Origin: Mucilaginibacter sp. KACC 22773
GTDB lineage: Bacteria; Bacteroidota; Bacteroidia; Sphingobacteriales; Sphingobacteriaceae
DNA: 64,000 nucleotides
Assembly (NCBI RefSeq): GCF_028736215.1
Contig: NZ_CP117883.1
Location: forward strand, 2,232,001 to 2,296,000
Direction: 5' to 3'
Of this stretch, positions 27,147-35,241 are shown piece by piece. A program made the translations under genes and the position numbers. The notes under the pieces were generated by a model, which ran no database searches, was not told where the DNA came from, and saw only the letters and a program-made list of their open reading frames with translations. Each line of letters begins with the position of its first letter. Position 1 is the first letter of the stretch.

Positions 27147-28265
27147 ATGAATGATACATTAAAACACTTTACATTATTTATTTGCCTGTTACCGGCAATA
27201 AAACTATCGGCACAAACCAACACGGTGCCCAATAAGGTAATGCAGGATATTTATCAGCAGGTAAAAACCCCTTATAAATATGGCCTGGTGATGGTGCCCG
27301 ATAGCAATTCAAAAAAAATGGATTGCCCCAGTGTTTTCAGGAAAGGGAACAACTGGTACATGACTTATCTTGTTTTCAACGGCCGTGGTTATGAAACCTG
27401 GCTGGCGGATAGTAAAGACCTGCTGCATTGGAAAACCCGCGGCCGTATCCTGTCATTCTCTGATACCACGCAGTGGGATAGTAATCAAAAAGCAGGTTAT
27501 ATCGCTTTACAGGATTACAAGTGGGGCGGCAGTTACCAGTTGCAAAAATACCGGGATAAATACTGGATGTCGTATTTCGGCGGGCAAAGCCGGGGGTACG
27601 AGAAAGGGCTGCTATCAATCAGTGTTGCTAATACCGACAAGGATCCATCAATACCGCACGAGTGGCAGCGGTTAGATAATCCCGTACTATCAAGTATCGA
27701 TAAAGACGTAAGCTGGTGGGATAACCATACCCAATACAAAGAAACGGTGATATGGGATAAGGCAAAGCTTACCGGGCACCAATTTGTAATGTATTACAAT
27801 GCCAATGGCGATAGTGTAAACAAAAAGCGCGGCGCCGAGCGCATTGGTATGGCTGTATCTGATGATATGCTGCACTGGCAGCGTTTTGGTAAAGATCCTG
27901 TGCTGAACCATGGCGACGGCATTACCGGCGACCCGTATATTCAAAAAATAGGCGATGTATATGTGATGTTCTATTTCGGCGCCTTTTGGAAAACCGGAAC
28001 AACAGGTGTATTTAACCGCTTTGCCTGTTCGTACGACCTGGTTCACTGGACGGATTGGACAGGCGATAAGCTGATTGAATCATCCGAACCTTATGATAAT
28101 ATGTTTGCCCACAAATCATTTGTGGTAAAATATAAGGGTGTGGTATACCACTATTATTGCGCGGTAAACAAAGCCGATCAGCGTGGTATAGCTGTAGCCA
28201 CATCAAAAGATGTGGGCAAAAGCGAATTGAATTTTGTTGCACCACCGGTTAAAAAGAAGAAATAG
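27147..28265 (+). CDS. GH43-like five-bladed propeller glycoside hydrolase
   Basis: A 372-residue exported protein (signal peptide ending KLSAQ). Repeated blades with WYMTYLVF, YWMSYFGG and YVMFYFGAFW fit the GH43/GH32/GH117 superfamily. Candidate catalytic Asp residues lie in MDCPSVFRKG near the first blade and in TGDPYIQKIGD. I cannot identify the general acid Glu with confidence. The exact family and the sugar removed are not decided; arabinose or galactose side chains fit the context. It is flanked by inverted copies of a palindromic repeat, so it may be transcribed as its own unit. Confidence 0.75.
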   Translation: MNDTLKHFTLFICLLPAIKLSAQTNTVPNKVMQDIYQQVKTPYKYGLVMVPDSNSKKMDCPSVFRKGNNWYMTYLVFNGRGYETWLADSKDLLHWKTRGRILSFSDTTQWDSNQKAGYIALQDYKWGGSYQLQKYRDKYWMSYFGGQSRGYEKGLLSISVANTDKDPSIPHEWQRLDNPVLSSIDKDVSWWDNHTQYKETVIWDKAKLTGHQFVMYYNANGDSVNKKRGAERIGMAVSDDMLHWQRFGKDPVLNHGDGITGDPYIQKIGDVYVMFYFGAFWKTGTTGVFNRFACSYDLVHWTDWTGDKLIESSEPYDNMFAHKSFVVKYKGVVYHYYCAVNKADQRGIAVATSKDVGKSELNFVAPPVKKKK

Positions 28266-28315
28266 ATATTAAGCAGATAGGCTTTATAATTATTAGATAA
28301 GCCTTATAAATAGAT

Positions 28316-28410
28316 CGTCATTGCGAGGCACGAAGCAATCCCCAACTTACAGAGCGGCCTTGCAAATCCGACATGTACAGTTTGGGATTGCTTCGTGCCT
28401 CGCAATGACG
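28316..28410. repeat. Palindromic intergenic repeat, family A copy 3
   Basis: A 95-bp element with CGTCATTGCGAGGCACGAAG at the left and its complement at the right end. The reverse complement matches copy 2 (27026-27120) over nearly its whole length. It ends 29 nt before the second GH2 gene. Confidence 0.85.
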
Positions 28411-28439
28411 GGGGTAAAACTGTTCTATAAACTCAAATT

Positions 28440-30854
28440 ATGCGGTATCATTATTTTTTGCTCATTACTTTATTAATCTGTGCCGCTGCGGCTGATGCAC
28501 AAAACGCGCGTAAAACAGAAAGTTTTAATACCGGCTGGAAGTTTTTTTTAGGCGATAAGCCGCGGGCCCAAAGCAGCACCTTTGATGATGCACAATGGCG
28601 CAGCATGGATCTGCCGCATGATTGGAGCATTGAAGGCCGCTTTGATCAGAAAAATCCAACCACACAGGCCGAGGGGGGCTTACCCGCGGGCATCGGCTGG
28701 TATCGTAAAAGTTTTACCTTGCCTTTATCAGCCCAAAACAAAAACACATTTATCGATTTTGATGGTGTTTACCACAACAGCGAGGTTTGGGTAAACGGGC
28801 ATTACCTGGGCAAACGCCCAAATGGATACATCTCTTTCAGGTATGCTGTTACACCTTACCTCAACTTTGGCAGCAAAAAAAATGTGATCGCGGTACGTGT
28901 AGATAATTCCGATCAGCCTAATTCCCGCTGGTATACAGGCTCGGGTATTTACCGTAACGTGTGGCTGATTACCACGGCTAAAACTTACCTCACAAACTGG
29001 GGAACTTTTATAACAACACCTAAAGTAAATGATAATGCCGCCGAAGTGGCTTTGGAGATCGGGGTACATCAACCCCCGTCAAAAAACAAATTAAGCCTGC
29101 AAACTACCATTTACAACGCCGAAGGTAAAATGGTTGTTTCCCAAACATCCCCGGTAAAAAATACTGGAGACACTTCGATTGTTGTTCATCAAACTTTGGC
29201 AGTAAGCAAACCGAAGCTTTGGTCGGTAACAAGGCCATATTTGTATAAAGTAGTAATAAAAGTGCTGCAGAATGGCAAAGTGCTTGATGACCAGTCAATT
29301 TACACGGGGATTCGTTATTTTAACTTTGATGCCGATAAAGGCTTTACTTTAAATGGCGAGCCAATGAAAATAAAAGGCGTTTGCCTGCATCATGACCAGG
29401 GCGCTTTGGGTACAGCTGTAAACGTAAGGGCTATGGAGCGCCAGCTGCAGGTATTAAAGGCCATGGGCTGTAACGCCATCCGCACATCGCACAACGCGCC
29501 TGCACCCGGGTTTCTTGACCTGTGCGACAGGATGGGTTTTTTGGTAATGGATGAAGCTTTTGACATGTGGCGAAAAAAGAAAAGTAAATATGATTATCAC
29601 CAGGATTGGGATAAATGGCATGTAAAAGATCTGCAGGACCAGGTATTGCGTGACCGTAACCACCCGTCGATTTTTGCCTGGAGCATAGGTAACGAAATAA
29701 GGGAACAATTTGACAGCACCGGCATCAATATCAGTCGCGAATTGGTTGGCATAGTAAAGCAGCTGGATACAACCAGGCCGGTTACATCGGCGCTGAGCGA
29801 AGCTGATCCTAAAAAGAATTTCATCTATCAATCCGGCGCGCTCGATTTGGTTGGCTTAAATTACCACCAGGAGGTGTATGCCAATTTTCAAAAGAATTAT
29901 CCCGGCCAAAAGTTTATCGGCACCGAAAACATGTCGGCACTGGCTACCCGCGGGCATTATGATATGCCCTCGGATAGCATAAGGCGCTGGCCAAAAGATG
30001 GAAAAACACCTTTGAAAGATGGCAATCCCGATTTTACGGTATCGGCTTATGACAATGTATCGGCCTATTGGGGTTCAACACATGAAGAAACCTGGAAGAT
30101 CATCAAAAAATACGATTTCCTTTCGGGCTTATTTGTGTGGACTGGTTTTGATTATATTGGTGAACCTACCCCATATTTATGGCCAGCACGCAGCTCATAC
30201 TTTGGGATAGTTGACCTGGCGGGCTTCCCCAAGGATGTTTATTACATGTACCAAAGCGAGTGGACAACTAAGCCGGTATTGCACCTGCTGCCGCATTGGA
30301 ACTGGAGCGCCGGTAAAACTATTGATGTTTGGGCTTATTATAATAATGCCGATGAAGTGGAGGCTTATTTAAACGGCAAATCATTAGGCATCCGCAAGAA
30401 AACAGGTGATGACCTGCATGTGATGTGGCGGGTTAAATACGAGCCCGGCACCTTGAAGGCGGTTTCGCGCAAAAATGGCAAAATCATCATGAGCACCCAG
30501 GTTGTTACGGCCGGCGAGCCATACCGCATACAGCTTAAAGCCGACAGGAGCCATATTAAAGCGGATGGTAAAGACCTTTCGTACATTACGGTTACCATAC
30601 TGGATAAAAATAATGTCCCGGTGCCGGATGCTGGTCAGCTCATTAAATTTAAAGTAGGGGGGCAGGGGATTTTAAAAGCGGTTGATAACGGCTCGCAAAC
30701 AGACCTTGATCCTTTTGTTTCCAATCAGCACCGGGTATTTAATGGTTTGGGGCTGGTTATTATTCAATCGAATAATAAGTCAGGTAAAATTAATATAACC
30801 GCAGCAGCAGAAGGTTTACAGTCGGGGCAGCTTATTATACAAAGTGGTAGGTAA
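28440..30854 (+). CDS. GH2 beta-galactosidase-like hydrolase with DUF4982
   Basis: An 804-residue exported enzyme with a signal peptide ending AADAQ. Order: a sugar-binding jelly roll (SEVWVNGHYLGKRPNGY), an Ig-like domain, a TIM barrel with acid/base E419 (SIGNE) and nucleophile E496 (IGTEN), a DUF4982 domain (about 610-680), and a C-terminal Ig-like domain of the invasin or Big type. This is the usual beta-galactosidase form in Bacteroidota polysaccharide loci. It probably trims galactan or other beta-linked side chains of pectin. It is the last hydrolase of the locus. Confidence 0.92.
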   Translation: MRYHYFLLITLLICAAAADAQNARKTESFNTGWKFFLGDKPRAQSSTFDDAQWRSMDLPHDWSIEGRFDQKNPTTQAEGGLPAGIGWYRKSFTLPLSAQNKNTFIDFDGVYHNSEVWVNGHYLGKRPNGYISFRYAVTPYLNFGSKKNVIAVRVDNSDQPNSRWYTGSGIYRNVWLITTAKTYLTNWGTFITTPKVNDNAAEVALEIGVHQPPSKNKLSLQTTIYNAEGKMVVSQTSPVKNTGDTSIVVHQTLAVSKPKLWSVTRPYLYKVVIKVLQNGKVLDDQSIYTGIRYFNFDADKGFTLNGEPMKIKGVCLHHDQGALGTAVNVRAMERQLQVLKAMGCNAIRTSHNAPAPGFLDLCDRMGFLVMDEAFDMWRKKKSKYDYHQDWDKWHVKDLQDQVLRDRNHPSIFAWSIGNEIREQFDSTGINISRELVGIVKQLDTTRPVTSALSEADPKKNFIYQSGALDLVGLNYHQEVYANFQKNYPGQKFIGTENMSALATRGHYDMPSDSIRRWPKDGKTPLKDGNPDFTVSAYDNVSAYWGSTHEETWKIIKKYDFLSGLFVWTGFDYIGEPTPYLWPARSSYFGIVDLAGFPKDVYYMYQSEWTTKPVLHLLPHWNWSAGKTIDVWAYYNNADEVEAYLNGKSLGIRKKTGDDLHVMWRVKYEPGTLKAVSRKNGKIIMSTQVVTAGEPYRIQLKADRSHIKADGKDLSYITVTILDKNNVPVPDAGQLIKFKVGGQGILKAVDNGSQTDLDPFVSNQHRVFNGLGLVIIQSNNKSGKINITAAAEGLQSGQLIIQSGR

Positions 30855-30938
30855 AATAGCCGGATGGCATGCCGCTATGTTTGTGAGATTCTGAAACAAG
30901 TTGCCCATGAGGTGTTGGGGGAGTAAACATTCGGGTTG

Positions 30939-31154
30939 AACGCTGGCTACGACTCACCCGGCCGACGCTGCGCTGGGCCACCCTCTCTCCGGCTGCGCCG
31001 CAAAGAGGGTTGAGCTCATTTTTTTATATTTCTCCGCCCCTCTATGCGACGCAGTCGGAGGAGGGGCAGACGGGCGCAGCCTCGTCGGGGTGAGTGGACT
31101 CGCCGCCATGCTATATACGTCATGCCTCCTTCAGAATCTCGCCCAATTTTACAG
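30939..31154. repeat. Large palindromic repeat, family B copy 1 (inverted relative to copy 2)
   Basis: About 215 bp. Both ends carry an imperfect inverted repeat around ACTCACCC, and a GC-rich centre holds GAGAGGG/CCCTCTC and GCGACGCAG/CTGCGTCGC motifs. It is the reverse complement of the element at 61586-61806, including the Lys/Arg-rich shadow frames that read through both. It is not a gene. It fills most of the 335-nt gap between the GH2 gene and the response regulator. Confidence 0.8.
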
Positions 31155-31189
31155 TTCAGCCCGGCTTTCGGGGCAATAGCGGCATGCCC

Positions 31190-31843
31190 CTATATCTTTA
31201 TCAATTCCTGCCTTAACGCGGCAATCACCAGTCCTGTTCTTGATTTGGTTTCAAATTTTTGGAACAGCGCTTCGCGGTAATTGTCGATGGTGTGCGGGCT
31301 TAGGTTCATCATGTCGGCTATTTGCTTGTAGGTGAGGTCGCTGCAGCACAGTTCAAGGAATTTTAGTTCGTTGGCATTTACCTCAACCTGTAGCGTTTTT
31401 ACGGATTGATTGTTTTGAATATTGCGTAATAATTTGCCGCTTACCAGCTCATTAATATAAAAAGATTGTTTGGCTATACCGGTTATGGCATCAACCAGAT
31501 CAGACGCCCTTGATTGTTTTAGCATATAACCGCCGGCACCACTTTTAAGCATGCCGATGATGGGCTTGTCTTCTTCAAACATACTTAAGGCCAGTACTTT
31601 AATTTCAGGATGATTTTCTTTAATCCATTTGGTGCTTTCGTAACCATCCATCTGGGGCATGGTAATATCCATCAGGATTACCTCGGGTATAGGATGGCGA
31701 GATAGCTTATGGATCATATCCTGGCCGTTCTCGGCATCAAAAATTACATTTATCTTGCCCGAATCGCTGAGCAGGCTCACCAGGCCCTGGCGAAAAAGGG
31801 TATGGTCATCAACAATGGCTATGTCTATTTTATCGGCGTCCAT
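31190..31843 (-). CDS. NarL/FixJ-type response regulator
   Basis: A 217-residue two-component regulator. The receiver domain (about 5-125) has the acidic pair D12-D13, phospho-acceptor D59 in ILMDITMP, and the K of YMLKQS near residue 108. The LuxR-type helix-turn-helix (about 150-215) has LTYKQIADMMNLSPHTIDNY. Its likely partner is the histidine kinase encoded 120 nt upstream on the same strand. Targets are unknown. The family B repeat lies just downstream. Confidence 0.93.
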   Translation of the reverse strand: MDADKIDIAIVDDHTLFRQGLVSLLSDSGKINVIFDAENGQDMIHKLSRHPIPEVILMDITMPQMDGYESTKWIKENHPEIKVLALSMFEEDKPIIGMLKSGAGGYMLKQSRASDLVDAITGIAKQSFYINELVSGKLLRNIQNNQSVKTLQVEVNANELKFLELCCSDLTYKQIADMMNLSPHTIDNYREALFQKFETKSRTGLVIAALRQELIKI

Positions 31844-31963
31844 TAATATTTAGGTTATGTTAATTGTGCAATAATTGGTAGTTTTTAATCGAAAGTCTTA
31901 AGTTCTAAGTCGAAAAAGATAGATCCAGCTTTTGACTCAAAACTTGGTACTATTAACTTAACG

Positions 31964-32752
31964 TTAGTAGGGTATAGTTACGATAATTTCAGATCCGTTT
32001 CCGGGGGCCGAGTTGATAAAAGCGGTGCCATTTATCATGGCCGCCCTTTTGGTGATGTTGTGCAGGCCCATACCGTTTTTTCGTTTCAGTGTTTCTTCTA
32101 CATCAAAACCTTTCCCGTTATCGCGGATTGTTAACTGAAACGAATTTTCGATCTGCTCTAAAGTTATAAATATTTCAGTTGCTTTGGCATGCTGTATAAT
32201 GTTATTTATAATCTCCTGGAACAGCCGGAACAGGATGGTTTCTTTACCGCTGTCGGCATTAAATGAGCCGAGGTTCCGTTTAGCGAAATTTATTTTAAAC
32301 TTGTCTGATCGCTGCAGCCATTCCAGTTCAAATTCAATAGCCGCGGCCAGCCCGCGATTTACCAGCTCTTCGCCATGTAACAGGCGCGACAGGGCTTTTA
32401 CTTCCTTAATCGACCGGGTGGTCAGGTCTTCAATAAATGCAAGTTTTTCGGTCGTTTTATCGGTATTGTTCAGATCGATAGAACTTAACGTGATGGCGGT
32501 GATACTCAGCAACTGCCCTATATTATCGTGAAGGTCGTAAGCGATGGTTTTAAGCGTTTGTTCCTGTACTTCTATCTGGCTTTTAAGCAGCTCGTTTTCA
32601 AAAGTTTTTTGCAGCAGCAACTTCTCCTCCTGGTGTTTCTTTTTTTTGCGGTTATATGAAACTACATAAATGATCAGAAACAGGGGGGCAATCAAAAAAA
32701 TGATGGAAGTTAACCCTATCAGGAAGATGATTTCCTGCGAAGATATCTGCAT
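31964..32752 (-). CDS. Sensor histidine kinase (HisKA_3/HATPase)
   Basis: A 262-residue kinase with one N-terminal membrane helix (about residues 8-32), a coiled segment, the HisKA_3 dimerisation helix with phospho-accepting H75 (YDLHDNIGQ), and an HATPase domain with DNGKGFD and GMGLHNI. The start at 32752 is chosen because it places the helix at the N-terminus. A longer frame to 32917 runs inside the upstream gene. The gene overlaps that upstream membrane-protein gene by 34 nt, so translation is probably coupled. It has no sensory domain of its own; the neighbouring multi-pass protein may sense for it. Confidence 0.9.
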   Translation of the reverse strand: MQISSQEIIFLIGLTSIIFLIAPLFLIIYVVSYNRKKKKHQEEKLLLQKTFENELLKSQIEVQEQTLKTIAYDLHDNIGQLLSITAITLSSIDLNNTDKTTEKLAFIEDLTTRSIKEVKALSRLLHGEELVNRGLAAAIEFELEWLQRSDKFKINFAKRNLGSFNADSGKETILFRLFQEIINNIIQHAKATEIFITLEQIENSFQLTIRDNGKGFDVEETLKRKNGMGLHNITKRAAMINGTAFINSAPGNGSEIIVTIPY

Positions 32753-33375
32753 AAAAAAGCGTATGACCAAAATGAGTATAGTGTTATGTTTAGTAAAATA
32801 AAGATATAGTAACGGATTGAAAGCTGATTGTTGATAGGTTTTAAACTGGAAAGATAATCGAAAAATATATTGCAGGTTGTACTGCCGAAGTAAAAAAATA
32901 ACGCGCCGCTTACCCACCAGAACGGTGCCGAAAATGAAAGCTGCTCAAAGTTTTCATCCATCAGTTTAAGATAGTAATAATACAGGCTTGCCAGTACAAA
33001 TACAACCGACATAACGACTGCCGTTATAGAAACAAATGCTTTAAAATGAGTCATCACCAGCTCAGTTGTGCACATTGCTATAAAAAACACATACCAGGCA
33101 ATAAGCCATTTACCTGTGTTTTTAAACGGTTTATATAAGTTATAAAATGTATAGCTGGTAACGCCACATTCAAACATTAAAAAAGCGTTGTACAGGTTAT
33201 AATTAGGCACGTGTGCTACTTTACGCATGTATACACCGGTCATTTCAACAAGGCAGGTAAGTAGCAGGTATGGGATAAACAGCTTCCAGGCTGTATCCTT
33301 ATCTTTTATTAAAAAGATGAGGGCAGCCAGGAAGCATATAAATTCACACCCGGTATTTATGGTGATGAACATCAT
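32719..33375 (-). CDS. Multi-pass membrane protein coupled to the histidine kinase
   Basis: A 218-residue protein with about six or seven hydrophobic helices and a basic C-terminal end (RYLRRKSSS). I recognise no named family. Its 3' end overlaps the kinase gene, and the lipoprotein gene lies 12 nt upstream, so the three are one transcript. A role as membrane sensor for the kinase is inferred from this coupling. Confidence 0.8.
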   Translation of the reverse strand: MMFITINTGCEFICFLAALIFLIKDKDTAWKLFIPYLLLTCLVEMTGVYMRKVAHVPNYNLYNAFLMFECGVTSYTFYNLYKPFKNTGKWLIAWYVFFIAMCTTELVMTHFKAFVSITAVVMSVVFVLASLYYYYLKLMDENFEQLSFSAPFWWVSGALFFYFGSTTCNIFFDYLSSLKPINNQLSIRYYIFILLNITLYSFWSYAFLCRYLRRKSSS

Positions 33376-33387
33376 TTGTTTTGTTAA

Positions 33388-33972
33388 TTAGGGTTGCACC
33401 AGTGTTGCACCGGTTGTAGAGCATGTAGCCGGCGGTGGGCATTGTTCGCCACGGTTTTCGGGAGTGGTGCCTATGATAGAACCCTGCAGGCCTCCATTTT
33501 TGCCGGCCGGCGGTTTTTGGTTGTAATAATCCCAATGGTATAATGTGCCGTTTATGGTGGTATCTTTTGTTGATACCATTACCAAAGTATTATAGCCCCA
33601 ATAATCTTTGGCAGGCTTACGGCCATTAAAGCCTTTAGTATAAGTGCTGTCATAAGCAGCCAGGTAAAAGCGTATACCCTGACCGCCTTCGTCCTTAATC
33701 TTTTTAACTAAGGCTTCCATACGCTCAATACTAAAATAAATGGCCCTGGTATTCGGTAGTTGTTTTTTCTTTTCCAAGCCCTGGGCATCGGTTATGGTCG
33801 AATCTACGGTACCGGCGTGTTTTCCGTAGTTGGCAACATACTTTAGTGCAACTTCACGGCTTAAAGTGTCCGGGTCGATGACAACCGAGGGGCCGGCGGT
33901 TTGCTTTTGCTGGCACGAGCTAAAACCGATAGCGGCAATAGTCAACGTAATTAGGGTAATTTTTTTGATCAT
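33388..33972 (-). CDS. Hypothetical lipoprotein
   Basis: A 194-residue protein with a lipoprotein signal peptide and lipobox GFSSC (Cys at about residue 20). The mature part is hydrophilic and has several Tyr-rich strands (FYLAAYDSTY, DYWGYNTLVM). No known domain is recognised. A Pro- and Cys-containing tail (CPPPATC) ends the protein. It is the first gene of the minus-strand signalling set and may be a periplasmic or outer membrane input component. Confidence 0.75.
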   Translation of the reverse strand: MIKKITLITLTIAAIGFSSCQQKQTAGPSVVIDPDTLSREVALKYVANYGKHAGTVDSTITDAQGLEKKKQLPNTRAIYFSIERMEALVKKIKDEGGQGIRFYLAAYDSTYTKGFNGRKPAKDYWGYNTLVMVSTKDTTINGTLYHWDYYNQKPPAGKNGGLQGSIIGTTPENRGEQCPPPATCSTTGATLVQP

Positions 33973-34435
33973 GATATTGTTATTTGAGTTTATCGAAAGT
34001 GCTTAATTATGTGTAGAACCACAACATCTATATTAAACCTTTTTTTACCCTTAAAAACACCTTTAGAAAAGCTGATTATACCCTATACTACCTTTTAACT
34101 ATAGCAGACATTTGTGATGTAATGCAAAAGCAAAGAAAATGAAGTAACGGTTTTGTTACGTGTGTTGATGCAATGTTTAAACATAACCTGGCAGCAATAA
34201 TAATGCTTTGTTGTAGTGGCTGTACACTGGAATTTGTAATTAAATTAACTAATGGTATATTATCATAAAATATTGATAATTAAGCTGATGCTCATAGCAA
34301 TTGGTTTTGAATGTTAACTATAGATAAAATTTTTCGCTTGATATAATGGCATATATTTATAACCGATTAAACCAAAACAACTAATTCACTCCCCCCTAAA
34401 ACTAACTTATTATTTAAACTATAAAACTTATTACT
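33973..34435. other. Divergent intergenic region, AT-rich
   Basis: A 463-nt region between the minus-strand lipoprotein gene and the plus-strand tail-collar gene, so it must hold two divergent promoters. It is AT-rich with many A and T tracts. I see no clear TAnnTTTG box with a matching upstream element, no RNA gene and no strong hairpin. Confidence 0.5.
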
Positions 34436-34972
34436 ATGGAACCTTACATTGGCGAGATCAGAATGTTTGCAGGCGATTTTGCCCCCCGTGGCTGGGCGCT
34501 TTGCGATGGCAGCTTATTAAGAATTGATCAGTGGGATAAATTATTTTCGATCATCCAGACCTATTATGGCGGTGATGGCGCAAGTAACTTTGCCGTGCCC
34601 GATTTGCGCGGCCGCGCGCCGGTTAATGCAGGTGCAAGCACTGGCATTACATCAGGTTACTATCTCGGTCAAAAAGATGGTTCAGAATCTGTTGTGCTTT
34701 CAAAAGACCAGATGCCTGCTCACTCACACCTTATCAATGCCAATTCAACCGGCGCCAACCAGGTTTTACCAACAAATTTTTACCCGTCGGCCCTTATCGA
34801 CTCTGTTTCAGGCGAAAGTACAAACCTGTATTCAGATGTTGCGCCAGACGTTACTTTAAACGCAGGTACGGTATCAACAGTTGGAGGTGCAACCGCGGTA
34901 AAATTAGTTCAACCTGTTTTGGCCATAACTTTCATTATAGCTCTGGAAGGTATCTATCCGCCAAGGCCTTAG
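34436..34972 (+). CDS. Tail-collar domain protein (microcystin-dependent protein family)
   Basis: A 178-residue protein of the phage tail collar/MdpB family. The N-terminal collar signature is clear (IRMFAGDFAPRGWALCDG, then NFAVPDLRGRAPV). A His-containing loop MPAHSHL follows, and a C-terminal segment ends in FIIALEGIYPPRP. There is no signal peptide and no other phage gene nearby, so it is not part of a prophage. Members occur as free-standing cytoplasmic or surface proteins of unknown role in many bacteria. A hairpin follows at 35024. Confidence 0.9.
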   Translation: MEPYIGEIRMFAGDFAPRGWALCDGSLLRIDQWDKLFSIIQTYYGGDGASNFAVPDLRGRAPVNAGASTGITSGYYLGQKDGSESVVLSKDQMPAHSHLINANSTGANQVLPTNFYPSALIDSVSGESTNLYSDVAPDVTLNAGTVSTVGGATAVKLVQPVLAITFIIALEGIYPPRP

Positions 34973-35023
34973 TATTAATTATAACCCGGTGGCCTGAATA
35001 AGGCCGGTTTACCAAAAAGAACT

Positions 35024-35052
35024 AACCCCTGCTTTACAATAAGGCAGGGGTT
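35024..35052 (+). terminator. Hairpin after the tail-collar gene
   Basis: The arms AACCCCTGC (35024-35032) and GCAGGGGTT (35044-35052) form a perfect 9-bp stem. The tail has few T residues, so termination would be weak or factor-assisted. Confidence 0.5.
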
Positions 35053-35241
35053 GTACTATATCACGTCTGTTAAGTATACCACGAAATTTATGCCCGCTTA
35101 CTATAGTTGGTATAGTAAACTCTGATAACCTATGTCTGCAATGGCCCCGCATGGACATAAAAATACGAACACAGGGCTTTTAATGACAAATGTTAACGGC
35201 AATAGGCCGGTTAAAATAATCAAGATATCAATAAATTTTTT

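Noticed and set aside
31044..31280. A 78-codon Arg-rich frame on the plus strand
   Set aside because: It runs through the family B repeat and into the response regulator gene on the other strand. A similar frame in copy 2 (61482-61706, minus strand) shows that it is a shadow of repeat DNA.
32753..32917. Longer N-terminus for the histidine kinase
   Set aside because: The added residues lie inside the membrane-protein gene and are not typical protein sequence; the ATG at 32752 places the membrane helix normally.
34436..34972. A prophage signalled by the tail-collar protein
   Set aside because: There are no portal, capsid, terminase or integrase genes nearby, and collar-domain proteins also occur outside phages.
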